Source: Gambelia wislizenii (lineage: Eukaryota > Chordata > Lepidosauria > Squamata > Crotaphytidae). Taken from it: a stretch of DNA of 64,000 nucleotides. The notes under the pieces are model-generated. The model ran no database searches and was not told the origin of the DNA. It saw nothing but the letters and a program-made list of their open reading frames with translations. The translations under genes were made by a program, and so were the position numbers. The stretch is from the NCBI GenBank assembly GCA_030847615.1, contig JAUMIR010000003.1, positions 33,044,501 to 33,108,500 of the forward strand, given 5' to 3'. This document shows, in pieces, positions 34,401 through 44,355 of this stretch. Position 1 is the stretch's first letter, and every line of letters begins with the position of its first letter.

Positions 34401-34591
34401 TGGTTTGAGCATTGGGCCAGGACACCAGGAGACAAGGATTCAAATCCCCACTCAGCCACCTTAGATAAGTCACACTCAGGCTCAGAAGAAGGCAATGGCA
34501 AGCCCCCTCTGAACAAATCTTGGCAAGAAATCCCTGTGGTAGAGTTAACATAAGTCAGAAATGACTTGAGGGCACACAACAACAGATATAA
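34401..34591 (+). mobile_element. tRNA-derived SINE, family C, with target duplication
   Basis: The duplication AGGATATAG lies at 34392-34400 and 34592-34600. The head is TGGTTTGAGCATTGGGCC, the B box GGATTCAAATCCCC, then CTCAGAAGAAGGCAATGGC, and the BovB-like tail ACATAAGTCAGAAATGACTT, then GAGGGCACACAACAACAG. Full length apart from the first few bases. Confidence 0.92.
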
Positions 34592-34707
34592 AGGATATAG
34601 CTATAAAGGTAGATACATACATATATAAAAACCCTGAAGATGAAAAATTTCTAAAAGTGTTACAGGAGAAAAGACGTTTAAATAATAGGACAGAAGGAAG
34701 TTGCAGT

Positions 34708-34895
34708 AGAATTATAGAGTTGGAAGAGACCTCAAGGGCCATCCAGTCCAACCCCCTGCCATGCAGGAATACCCAATCAAAGCATTCCCAACAGATGGCT
34801 GTCTAGCTCTGTTCAAAAAACTCCAAAGAAGGAGACTCCACCACATTCCCAGGCAGCCGCACATTCCATTACCGAACAGCTCTTACCATCAGGAA
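34708..34895 (-). mobile_element. CR1 LINE 3' end
   Basis: The plus strand reads AGAATTATAGAGTTGGAAGA, CAACCCCCTGCCATGCAGGA, then GAAGGAGACTCCACCACATT and GAACAGCTCTTACCATCAGG. It covers the 3' UTR plus the last ORF2 codons on the minus strand. Confidence 0.92.
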
Positions 34896-34934
34896 GACAA
34901 TGACAAACATCCACTGGGATAAATATCGGTGGAA

Positions 34935-35660
34935 CTGCTTGTTGTTATTTGCCATCAAGTTGACTTCAGCTTATGGCAGGCTTATGATTGAAAGACCTCC
35001 AAACCCCCTGTCATCAGTTTTGCAAACTCAGGGCTGTGGTTTCCTTGATTGAATCAATTCATCTGTAATGTGGTCTTCCTCTTTCCTAAAGATGTATAGG
35101 TCTGGAAAAACCTGGAAAAATTCAGAAAAAAATATGTTTTGTTCCCTGAAGCCTTTTGTTTGTTTGTTTTTTCTGAAAAATTGACAAAATGGAAGAGGTT
35201 CCATACAGTTCGGGAGAGTGTTGCTCCATTTATTACAGATAAAAATTAAAATAAATAAATAAAACTAAATTCCGTTTGTAATAATTGTTTGAATTTACTG
35301 TAACTGCAAAAAGTGCTAATGTTGCATTTTTTCTACTTTTTCTTAAAATTTCCATTTATCCTGAAAAAAACTGGTTTTTTTCCATGGCTTCAAAATTTCC
35401 AGAAATTTTATAACTCTGTTCTTTCCTTGCTGCCTTCCATTTTCCCTAGCATTATTATCTTTCCCAATGAGTCATGTTGTCTCCTAGCATGTCCAAAAAA
35501 CAACAGCCTCAGTTTAGTCATCTTGGCTTTTGATGAGAGTTCAAGCCTGGTTTGTTCTGAGAGCTATTTAATCATCTTTTAGCAGTCCATGGAATCCCTA
35601 GAGCTCTCCAGCACCACATTTCCAATAAGTTGATTCTCTTCTTGTCAACTTTCTTCACGG
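34935..35660 (-). mobile_element. BovB-like LINE split by a hAT-like MITE
   Basis: The first part (34935-35087) is the complement of the 3' end seen at 6780-6990. The second part (35428-35660) is further upstream coding sequence: CAGCCTCAGTTTAGTCATCT and GGCAGTCCATGGAATCCC-type text in complement. The sequence of 6822-6862 shows that TCTTCCTCTTTCCT and CTGCCTTCCATTTTCC are normally contiguous, so 35088-35419 is an insertion. No intact frame. Confidence 0.82.
35088..35419. mobile_element. hAT-like MITE nested in the BovB-like LINE
   Basis: Flanked by TCTTTCCT at 35080-35087 and 35420-35427 (8 bp). The left end AAAGATGTATAGGTCTGGAA is partly matched by the complement of the right end, ACAGAGTTATAAAATTTCTG. 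The interior has inverted CTGGAAAAATTCAGAAAA and CTGAAAAAAACTGG-like arms. 332 bp long. Confidence 0.72.
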
Positions 35661-35664
35661 CTCC

Positions 35665-37300
35665 TGCAAGCCAAACTGGAAGATGTTCTTATTCTTGCCC
35701 GCATTGCAACCCCTCTCCCATGATCCCCCACTCAACAACAACAACAACAACAACAATCTCTACTCTGGATAGCTAGGAAACCCACACTCCAAGTTTTCAG
35801 TTATAATGAGACATGTAGGGAGAAGAAGGAAAGGAAGTGTCATCACATTGGTGTTACAAAGCCAGCGTGATACTGGCTTAAGACTAATGGTAGCCAACTT
35901 GGGGGGGGGGTCTCCACTGTGCCCCTCTCCATGGGCCACACCATTATGTTGCAGCACTCAGGGAGTGATGTCATCTCATCTCAACACTTTTGGCCCTTTT
36001 GAGGTGTGGGGGGAATTTGGGGGGGTGCCCAAAAAAGTGCCACATTTAGAAGCATTGCTCTTGGATTTGGGACAAGAAATCATCTGAAAATTGCACACAC
36101 CCGCACCCCAAATTGGAGGGCTTTGAGGGACTGCCAGGAGGCTTTGGGTGATGCAAAAGCAGAATTTGGGATGGCGACCTATGACACACCCAACTCTGCT
36201 TTAAGCCAATATTTTAAAACTAAAAATATTATGTAGAAGAGTGTAATGGAATGATTATGTATTCTGTAGGTTAGTAAATAAATGCTCCATGAGTACTTGG
36301 TACTTTCTGTAAAAAGGGCCGTTCAATTGTTTTTGCATGTATCTCACTGAAATTTATGAATATCTCAAGCACAATTCATATTGAGCATAATGAACATAAT
36401 TTCCACCACTACCACCCCATCTCAATTTATGGATTTGAGTTGGTTGATTTTAATCTTCTGAGGGTTTCTTTAATGGAAGTCATATATAAAATTTCAATTA
36501 GTACTGTAATTACTGTAGGCCATTGACCCAGATGATACTGGAAGACTTCATATCGGTAACTGAAAGAAATGTCAGTTGTATTACTGATGATAAATACATA
36601 TTTTCTCTACTCCAACTAGGAACACAAAAAAGCTGTATTGATCCTGGATGTTTGTTGTGTTTCAGCCTAAGGAACAGGAATATCACTATTAGTTCCTGTT
36701 TGAGCAAAGAGTGTGCCAACATTGCCCCCACCCCCTTTCTGGCTTTGTGTCCTGCCTTTGTTAGCTGCACTGTATACTCCAAAACTGGACTGGCATTTTG
36801 TTGGCCTTGAAAGTGATTGACAGGCAGTTGATGATTATGAATGGCTGTGCTTTTACTTCTTTCATTAACAGTGTACAAATGCCTTTGGATATAGAGTCCA
36901 AAACAGCGCTTTTCTGAATGAGCTTCTCCATTGCTGATAGCACATCTCAATGTGCTGGTCTTCTCAATAAAAATTAAATAAACAGATAAATAAGTAAGTC
37001 TGAAATGAAGAATGACCATGAAAGAAGCAGCCATAATCATGTCTAAGCAGAGTGCAGTGAATCAGAAAAGTTATTACCAGCACAATATTTAATTTACATG
37101 TGTGCTATTAAAGGGAAATGTCATCTTGCCCTTGTGCTAAATTCTTTTCAAAGTATAGTTGAGAAATTATATCTTGGGAACCTTTCAGTCAGAAACTGAA
37201 TGAGCTTTCAGTTGTTTGAATGCCAGCAGACACAATGCCAGCAGTCAATGCCACTAGACACAATGTTGTTAAAAATGATAGATACAAAATATAGGGATGC
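35665..37300. other. unassigned DNA with a (CAA)n microsatellite
   Basis: (CAA)n is at 35733-35756. G-runs sit at 35901-35910 and 36018-36025. The longest frame (36510-37040 minus, 176 codons) has no motif and fits chance. Confidence 0.4.
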
Positions 37301-37399
37301 GAACCATCTAGAATTCTATAATTCTAGATTCCTCCCTTCTATCTTCCATTTCCCTAGATTTTTTTAAATTCCCTAAACAATTCCCTAAACAACAAGAAA

Positions 37400-38065
37400 A
37401 TAATAAATGAACCTAAATTTGAAATAAAGTCGAATTGTAAATAAAACCAAAATGTAAATTATAAAATGCAAAATGAATTCAAAATACAAAATGCAAAACA
37501 TAAACTGTAAGGCAAGCTGCAAATTAAACCAAAAATAAATCCAGGTTGCAAACCCAAGCCCGGAAATCAAAATAAATTCAAATTAAATTCAAATTGTAAA
37601 TTAAATCAAAATGTAAACTATAAAATGCAAAATGTAAAAATGTGCAGAAATGCCCAGAAAATGAAAACAAATTTCAAAATGCAAGTGTGATACAAAATAA
37701 TTCAAAAGGTGCAGAAATGCCCAGAAAATGAAAACAAATTCCAGAATGCAAGTGTGATAAAATTCAAAAGCAAAATAGAAAATACAAAATAAATGCAAGA
37801 TAAAATTCAAAATGTAAACTATAAAATGCAAAATGTAAAAATGTGCAGAAAATGCCCAGAAAATGAAAACAAATTCCAAAATGCAAAGTGTAATACAAAA
37901 TAATTCAAAAGGCAAAATACAAAACGCACAACAAAATCATCCAGAAAAGCAGAATAAATTCAAAAGCAAAGTATGATACAATATAACATATAAAACATAT
38001 AAAAATGCGCAACAAAATTAATTCAAAATAGAAAATACAAAATAAATGCAAGATAAAATTCGAAG
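37400..38065. repeat. A-rich irregular tandem repeat
   Basis: Units with AATGCAAAATGTAAAAATG, then TGCAGAAATGCCCAGAAAAT and ACAAATTCCAAAATGCAA, recur with variable spacing. The minus-strand frame 37601-37915 is a Phe/Ile/Leu-rich product of the repeats, not a gene. Confidence 0.75.
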
Positions 38066-38074
38066 GTAGAAACC

Positions 38075-38345
38075 CAATCCACGTGGCGAGACGAAGCCCT
38101 CTAACAAAGGGCCCAACCAGACCAGGCCCCCAACCCGGCCTCCCCCTGAAAGGGCCCGGCCACGTGGCGGGAAGAGTCCCTCAAACAAAGGCCAGAAGCC
38201 CCAATGAAACGCCCCCCCCAGCTGCCCCAACCAGCCACTCTCACCCGCACCGCTGCCCCGAAACAGGCCCTCAAACAAAGGCCCTAAACACCAAACACGT
38301 GGTGAGGCGAAAACACGTGGCGAGGCGAAGAGACACTCCAAACTC
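38075..38345. promoter_or_regulatory. cluster of four CACGTG (E-box) sites in CpG-rich repeats
   Basis: CACGTG occurs in CCACGTGGCGAG, CCACGTGGCGGG, ACACGTGGTGAG and ACACGTGGCGAG at about 38080, 38160, 38297 and 38313. Each lies next to a CTCAAACAAAGGCC-type or GGCGAAG-type box. CACGTG is the recognition core of bHLH-ZIP factors such as MYC/MAX and USF. A regulatory role is only inferred. Confidence 0.45.
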
Positions 38346-38788
38346 CACCCAAGGCCAAGGAAGCCCCGTGGGCGTCTCCCTGGTGTCCCCGTCGCTCACA
38401 CCCACACACAAGTGTGCATGGCTAGCCGGTCACTTGCCTCCCCCACCTGGAAAAGTCTGGCCTCCCAGCCGCCACCCCCAGCCGCCCTGACCAGCCACTC
38501 TCACCCGCACCGCTGCCCCAAATGCTCCTTTCCAGCCACCCTGACCAGCTGCTCCCACCCACGCCGCTGCCCCGAACACCCCAGCCGCCCAACTCAAGGC
38601 CCGCACACACCAGCCACACATCCCCGCTCCACTCACCAAAGGAAGGGAAGGGGGGAGGGTCCAAGCGAGCGGAGCGGAGAAGCGAGGGGAGAAGCGAGGA
38701 GCAAGGCAGGGGGTCCCGAGCAAGAGGAGAAGGCGAGGGGAGAAGCAAGGAACAAGGCAGGAGAAGCGAGGAGCAAGGCAGGGCCCCC

Positions 38789-39014
38789 TAGCGAGTAGAG
38801 GAGCAAGGCGGGAGGTCGAGAGCAGGGAGCAGGGATGCAAGAAGCCGGGCAGAGCAGAGGAGAAGCAGGGCAGAGCAGAGAAGAGGCCAAAGAAAGCAAG
38901 CCTAGCGAGTAGAGGAGCAAGGCGGGAGGTCGAGAGCAGGGAGCAGGGATGCAAGAAGCCGGGCAGAGCAGAGGAGAAGCAGGGCAGAGCAGAGAAGAGG
39001 CCAAAGAAAGCAAG
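38789..39014. repeat. two tandem copies of a 114-bp purine-rich unit
   Basis: TAGCGAGTAGAGGAGCAAGG starts at 38789 and again at 38903. The two 114-bp copies look identical by eye over nearly their full length. Upstream, 38665-38785 has shorter GAGAAGCGAGGAGCAAGGCA repeats. The near identity implies a recent duplication. Confidence 0.9.
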
Positions 39015-39364
39015 CAGGAACAAGGAATCAGACGCACTCTCACAACACACAAGGGAAGCACTATACACACACGGCTGGGCTGCCTCACATCCAACACAAA
39101 CAAATGCAGCCCAGTCGAACTAAACCAGCTCCAGCGAAGCAGATCTCTGATCCAACACAGTCCGTTTCAGGGGGAAAAGAGGAGGAGGCCAGGGGCAGCA
39201 AAGGGCTAAATAGGCCTGACATAACTCTGCCCCTGCCTTCTCCACCCCTGGCACTCTTTGCCCTCGTCCCCCTTACCGTCATTAAAACACCTCCCCCGGA
39301 TCAACCATTCTTGCAGATCCGGGGGGGGTTGTGTCTGTCACCTAGATTTTTTTTAAAAATCCTG

Positions 39365-39999
39365 GCATGTTTTATCTTGATTATTTCTTTTAAATAATAT
39401 TGCTAGTTTTTGTAGCACATGATTAGGTTTCCAAAAATGGAGGGCTAGATTATATCATTATAAGTTTTGCTTTCCTACATTTAGGTAGATATTTGGCCTT
39501 CCCTTTTTATTCTCATATTTACTAGCTTTGCGAACTTGCATTTGCAGTAATGACAATGAATCATGCGTAGATCTGTCTAGTCCATTTTCTCAGAAGCAAA
39601 ATAAATAAATAACTCTTCAAATAAAAATTCTTCCATAATTATTCCTTTGCACTGGAGGACAGAATCTTTGAAATTTTCCAAGACATGGCTTTCATGCAGT
39701 GGATGGAATTTTATTTCTGGCTTTGAACTCTTGAGGTACTCTTCAAATCTCAAACCCTTCTGTGAAATGGGTATTCTGTATCTATCATTTTTAACACCAT
39801 TGTGTCTGGTGGCATTGGCTTGCATCTCAGCTTGATTGTTCCATTCATTCTTGTCTGTCAATAAACAGAAAACAAGAGCAGTTTAGTTGATTCCAAGAGG
39901 TTGCCCAATTGCTCTGTTCACACAAAATGTTTTGTCTACAGATCAGATCAATTTATTAAATTTGACTACTGATAATTTCAAACAATTACAGATAAAAAA
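39365..39999 (-). other. unique DNA with a candidate 3'-terminal exon
   Basis: On the minus strand a pyrimidine-rich tract ending TTCTGTTTATTGACAG precedes an open frame from 39854 to a TAG at 39577. About 92 codons remain open, reading DKNEWNNQAEMQANATRHNG, then KNDRYRIPISQKGLRFEEYL and on to YFASEKMD. AATAAA follows at 39512-39507, about 65 bases past the stop. The product is hydrophilic and looks like protein, but no family is recognised and 94-codon frames arise by chance in this window. It is a candidate exon or processed-gene remnant only. Confidence 0.3.
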
Positions 40000-40001
40000 C
40001 T

Positions 40002-40055
<54 letters not shown>
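40000..40055. repeat. (CT)n microsatellite, tail of the adjacent LINE copy
   Basis: An almost pure CT tract of about 50 bp. Its complement is a GA tract that directly continues the end ...AAAGCCAGAGAG of the minus-strand LINE at 40056-40430. Confidence 0.92.
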
Positions 40056-40057
<2 letters not shown>

Positions 40058-40430
40058 CTTTTCTTCGCAAACGAAGATTCAGGAAGGACTCATCCCGCAC
40101 TTTCTGCAAGTGCGCTGATGACTAAAAAGGCCAATCCAAGATAAACAATTCCAGATGCAGAAAGCACAGCAGAAAGTCTCCTTGGGTGATGTTTCCGGGT
40201 TGTGATTCTTTCTGCGTTGTCGTTTCTCTTCAAGACTTGTTCGGCGTGAGTTCTCAAATAAGCATTGTGGATAGTGCGTCACCATGCCTCCCGATGTGAG
40301 GCCAGGGCGGGCCGTTGTTGGTGATCAATTTGGCCAAGCCTGAGAAGTTGTTTCAGGGAATCCTTGTACTGCTTTTTTGGAGCACCCCTCTTATGCTGAC
40401 CCGTGGCAAGTTCACCGTAGAGTACTATTT
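40056..40430 (-). pseudogene. LINE ORF C-terminus with C2HC finger, GA tail
   Basis: The minus frame ends at 40079 with SLEEKRQRRKNHNPETSPKE, then FCCAFCIWNCLSWIGLFSHQ and RTCRKCGMSPS. The C-x2-C...H-x3-C finger after a basic linker is a common C-terminal end of some LINE proteins. Upstream are GELATGQHKRGAPKKQYKDS and LKQLLRLGQIDHQQ-like codons in another frame, so the copy is frameshifted. After the stop comes the hairpin CTTCGTTTGCGAAG, then AAAAGCC and the GA tract. Nearly collinear with 62543-62871. Confidence 0.85.
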
Positions 40431-40481
40431 AAATGCTACAATACAATTACAATAAAAACATGGCCTTGTCACATTAAGTTT

Positions 40482-40705
40482 TGTTTTGTTTTGTGCCTTC
40501 AAGTCTTTTCCAACTTGTGCCAACCGTAAGTCGAACCTTTTCTTGGCAAGATTTGTTCAAAGGGGGTTTGCCTTTGCCTTCTCTAAGGCTGAGAGAGTGT
40601 GACTTGCCTAAGGTTACGCAGTGGGTTTCCACAACTGAACACGGATTTAAACCCTCCAGAGTTGTAGTCCAGTGCTCAAACTACTACACCACACTGGCTC
40701 TCTTT
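40482..40705 (-). mobile_element. tRNA-derived SINE, family C
   Basis: Minus orientation: the BovB-like tail is near 40490-40540 (complement of CGGTTGGCACAAGTTGG and AAGACTTGAAGGCAC). Then come TGACTTGCCTAAGGTTACGC and the head at 40670-40700 (complement of TGTAGTAGTTTGAGCACTGG). Flanked by TTAAGTT on both sides (about 40474 and 40708). Confidence 0.88.
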
Positions 40706-40709
40706 ATGT

Positions 40710-41489
40710 TAAGTTACATTGAACCAAAATAAAAGCGTGCCCTCCGGTAAACTAAACACTGTTTCTTCTCACCTTTCCCCGCTTAAATTGGATGCAAAGA
40801 AGGCAACCCTCTGGGACCCACAATGGTTAGAACCACCCAAAAATAAAATTTGTTTGTCACATACCAGTTTCTTATGCAGGTCAGAAAGGGGCTGAGATAA
40901 TGCTCGCTATATCTATAATATAAATGGCACTCAAGTAGATGGACATAGGCTTATTAATTTTTATATCCCTACTATTTCCTTTTTTAAAAGAGGAATTATC
41001 CTGAGTTTCCATCCATTTAGTATGCAGACAGTGTTATTTATATGTCCTGTTCATACAAAGTAGTAAATCATTCTTGTGATGAATCCTGGCTTATTGCAAA
41101 TGAACTGTATGTTGGTGAATGCATTGTCATTTGCGTCCTCATGATAAGTTAAGGCAGGTTATCTGTTAAAGAAATTTAATAGTGTGGGCTCTTTTAGAAA
41201 CAGTTTACTTCGTGTGTAATACAAACCCAGGATCCTGGTTTGTTGCCTTCTTTGCAAGCCAGGATTATAAATCAGGGTTTAATCTTGATTTATCCACCTT
41301 TGCTTGCTTATCAACAAAAAGGTAGGATCTTGACTTTGCTCAGCATACTCAACAAGCCATTTTTTATTTGATTTGATTTTTTTTTTTTATTTGAGGGATG
41401 AACAACTTGTAAGGGCCTGGAAGCCATGTTTGTCTTATCCCAGACTTTGGTAGGCAGGCTGTCCCTGTCTCCAACATCTGAAATAAATT
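40710..41489. other. unassigned DNA with small palindromes
   Basis: CAAACCCAGGATCCTGGTTTG at 41223-41243 is nearly self-complementary and is followed by AAGCCAGGATTATAAATCAG, so a decayed MITE is possible. A T-run is at 41376-41387. Confidence 0.4.
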
Positions 41490-41523
41490 AATTCACCAAA
41501 ATGGCAAATTATTCCCCTCCATC

Positions 41524-41696
41524 ACCAGCCATTTTCAGGCCTAAAAAGGCCTTTTTGTAGAAATTGAAACTGACCAGATGGTCACTTTAGTTTCTTTTTT
41601 AAAAAAGAAAGGAAAAGAAACTAAAAGTGACCATCTGGTCAGTTTCAGTTTCTTTAAAAAGCCTTTCTTCAGGGCTGAAAATGGCTTGAGCTTTTT
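41524..41696. repeat. long foldback hairpin with about 75-bp arms
   Basis: The left arm runs from AGCCATTTTCAGG through GAAACTGACCAGATGGTCAC to AGTTTCTTTT. The right arm is its complement from AAAAGAAACT through GTGACCATCTGGTCAGTTTC to CTGAAAATGGCTT. A central 23-bp segment is perfectly paired, with only a few differences elsewhere, and the loop is about 15 bp. Weaker symmetry may extend to 41490 and 41750. No terminal duplication is clear. Confidence 0.85.
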
Positions 41697-41699
41697 CTG

Positions 41700-42090
41700 G
41701 TATAAAACATGGAAGGGAGAGGAAATAATATTAAAGTATATTAAGGTGGCAAAACACATCACCCCCCCATCCCTGAGATTTTCCATTTTGCAGGTAAACA
41801 TTTGTGGGCATCACTGGGGAGGGCAGAAGGAGCTAGCTGTTGCCACAGGCCGCACTTTCTCTCTCTGTTTTTTTCAGTCCTACTGGTGGGAGGAGCCATT
41901 TGGGAACAAATTGGTTGCACACAACAGTATGCAGGTCATATCTGGTGAACCAGGATTTGCCACAACCTTGGCTTACTTTTCTGTGAGAATATCGGCATTG
42001 CCTTCTCCCACAATAGAAGTTGGTTATCTCCAGCAGTACTACTTTTGTGTGAGGGGAGGAATTACATTAAAGGGATTCTGTTTATTCCTC
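41700..42090. other. unassigned non-coding DNA
   Basis: The 184-codon plus frame 41578-42132 runs from the hairpin through this stretch into a SINE tail. It is not a gene. Confidence 0.45.
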
Positions 42091-42094
42091 TTTG

Positions 42095-42225
42095 TTGTTG
42101 TTGTATATCTTCAAGTCATTTCTGACTTATGAAGACCCTAAGGCTAAGTTTCGTGCAATTTTCTTGGCGAGAGTGGGTTTACCTCTTTGCTTTCCTCTGA
42201 GGCTGAGAACTAGTGTTCTCAGTGG
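42095..42225 (-). mobile_element. tRNA-derived SINE, family C, 5' truncated
   Basis: The plus strand reads TATCTTCAAGTCATTTCTGA, then CTTATGAAGACCCTAAGGC, ATTTTCTTGGCGAGAGTGGG and TTCCTCTGAGGCTGAGAA. This is the tail and body of the family. The tRNA head is missing. Confidence 0.85.
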
Positions 42226-42229
42226 TATG

Positions 42230-42960
42230 CAGATTCCAGATTAATGTTCCCTTTCTAAGGACTTTATCAGACCTCCCTCCATAAATGTTCTTTTGCGAGG
42301 ATATTTTGAACCCCCTTGATTAGACCTACCTTTAGCAGCATCAGAAAGGCAGCCCCTTTCTGTAGAGCTCCGTTTACTTCCGGGTTTGAGATTTCGCCGA
42401 TCCTCGTGAGAAGACGTGAGCATGGCAAATTTTTAAAAACAAAGCAAAATAAACAAAACATAGACACAAGCACAGAAACAGACTTTTAAAATTACAAGTA
42501 AAACTGGGGAGGTTCATAAAAAGAGCATCCCTGGCTGACGCGATCGCACCCGGCTGTCGCGATCTCACCCGGAAGTGTTCTGTCATTGACGCTGTATTCC
42601 TGTGAGCACAATGGCGCAAAGTTTCAAACACTAGCAATGCTGGCAAAAAAGTGCCATGGCAGATCTATTGACATCTTGTGCCATCAATAAAATAGAACAG
42701 CTTTTTCACAATACACGATTGTATTGTGAAAGGACGATGTCATCATTAGGCAATGTTATGATGCCATATTTGCCTGGTCTAATAAAGTCCAAAAAACATT
42801 CAATGTTCATGACTTCTTGACATTTCTTTTCATAACACACCAAAATCTTGAGACCTCCGGGCCAAAACGTGTGATGTGGGAGAGTCATGGTCTGATTTTT
42901 CAACATCTGTGAAAACTTAAAAGCAGCCATAGAAGGATTTTATTCAGAGTTGCTGGCTTG
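42230..42960. other. possible MITE-like region with CpG and ETS-like sites
   Basis: 42368-42415 and 42540-42615 are CpG-rich islands in AT-rich DNA. ACTTCCGGGTTTGAGAT (42376) and ATCTCACCCGGAAGTG (42560) are a partly inverted pair, each with the ETS core CCGGAAGT. ACAATGGCGCAAAG follows at 42608. A short hairpin TTTCACAATAC...GTATTGTGAAA lies at 42697-42721. It may be a foldback element, but the boundaries are not visible. Confidence 0.35.
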
Positions 42961-44030
42961 GGGAGAAGGTATGTAACTATTTGTCGTTCCCCAATTTGAA
43001 TTCTCACTCTAAAGTACTTGGAGAGGAAAAGTTAGGTATAGTACCTGTTTCATGCTTGGTTTTCCCCTCTTCGTACTTTCAGTAGGGCTGGTATCTGCTT
43101 CAGGCAGTCATGTTTTTAGGGAAAATGTTGCAGGATAAATGGATTAAAAAAAAAACATGGCGAAAGCCAGGACCCCAGTCAAAACTAGATCTTCTATAGC
43201 TGCTTTAAATTTGTAATATTTAAAATAACAAGCTGGGTTATCTGGTCTTGAAACTCCCACACCTGTTTTGACCCCAGAGGAGACAATAAGATTTAGAAGA
43301 CTTTTGAATATTTTAACTTATAAATGTATATAGTTCACTCTCTAATTGTCTTAAAGACTTTAGTGTAAAATCAAGACACTTCTGTGTAATAATAAACCAC
43401 TCAATGTGAAATGTACAACGTAGCCTTTTTAGTAGTTAAACTTTCTGTTGCTTCCCTTGTGCTAAGTACTCTTTACCTAAATTGAAGAAGCAGGATCAAA
43501 AGACACCACTGTTACTATTTCCTCTTTCTAAGCAATCTCTTTTTTGCCAATTTTTTTAGAAGCAAAAGCACTCACATTCAAATTTGCCGACCTTTGTATA
43601 TTGGACAAATCCAAATGAGCCTTAATTGCTAACAACATCTGCTGTTCAAGGAGCTCTGCTGAAAATATGTGCTGCGTTAGGAAAATATCAGATATACCCA
43701 GTAACATTTTTGAAGAGGTTGCAAACTATGGTAATCCTGTAACAGGCATGACTTCTTTGGCCTTTCTGCACCCTCATTTAATGTGTTCAACAAAAATAAA
43801 AATAATTATATCATTTCGATCTATTCACAGGGGAGGTGGGATGGAATAGTCCTTAACTTTAAGAGTAGGAATGCTCAGTTATTCCAGACTTTGTTCTATA
43901 TGTGAGAAAGGAACAATTGTGCTGCCGGTTAAAACCCAAGATCCATCCAACCTGACATTCTCTGTTGGACAGAGGACAGCCAAATGATCCTGCAAAACTC
44001 ACAGGACAGGAGCGATAATAGCTATAGTAC
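42961..44030. other. unassigned unique DNA
   Basis: About 1 kb without a recognised repeat or gene. The left part has TATA-like and A-run tracts. Confidence 0.4.
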
Positions 44031-44034
44031 GGCC

Positions 44035-44355
44035 CTCATATCCACAGGGATATGCTCCTGGACTTGCTGTGGAAACACGAAACCTCAGATAATAACAAAA
44101 TCTATTGAAGTAAATGACTTCCAGCCCAAGCATACCATATACAGTAGTTGCACTGGAGGACCTAGAGATTCCTAGAGAGAACATCTATCTAGCCATTTCT
44201 AGATCCTCCAACATAGCTCTATGGTCAACTTCCAGCATAAACATTCCATAGAATTATGGTAGAGGAAATTCATAGAGAGAGCATATTTTTTCAGATATGG
44301 GTAAATAAAACCCAGATATGGGTAAATAAAACCAGTACTGGTGGTCATACTGGCT
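44035..44355. mobile_element. Tigger/pogo-like MITE
   Basis: Left end TAGTACGGCCCTCATATCCA after TA. Interior GGAGGACCTAGAGATTCCT and CTCTATGGTCAACTTCCAGC, as in 47182-47478. It ends near GGTGGTCATACTGG. A 19-20-bp unit (CAGATATGGGTAAATAAAAC) is duplicated at 44293-44331. Confidence 0.75.

Larger units (their letters stand above)
37353..39357. repeat. 2-kb composite block: A-rich repeats, then GC-rich repeats, flanked by direct repeats
   Basis: The direct repeats CCTAGATTTTTTTAAA (37353-37368) and CCTAGATTTTTTTTAAA (39341-39357) bracket about 1.97 kb. The left third (37400-38070) is A-rich with irregular repeats of a CAGAAAATGCCCAGAAAATG-type unit (near 37652, 37710 and 37845). The middle (38070-38640) is CpG-rich with four CACGTG sites. 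The right third has a purine-rich tandem array (38650-39016) and then ordinary GC-rich DNA. On the minus strand it looks like a GC-rich promoter followed by an AT-rich body. No protein motif. The whole may be one retroposed unit, but neither a poly(A) tail nor a known family is evident. Confidence 0.55.

Noticed and set aside
36510..37040. 176-codon minus-strand open frame
   Set aside because: Composition does not look like protein, and about one frame of this length is within reach of chance in 64 kb of AT-rich DNA.
37400..39016. CRISPR-like spaced repeats
   Set aside because: Repeat spacing is irregular or fully tandem, there are no unique spacers of constant length, and the DNA is vertebrate.
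38430..39068. 212-codon minus-strand open frame, the longest in the window
   Set aside because: It spans the purine-rich tandem arrays and is a Leu/Ser/Pro/Ala-rich read-out of the repeats; the 114-bp unit is a multiple of three, which keeps the frame open by itself.
41578..42132. 184-codon plus-strand open frame
   Set aside because: It starts inside the foldback hairpin and ends in the tail of a SINE; no motif.
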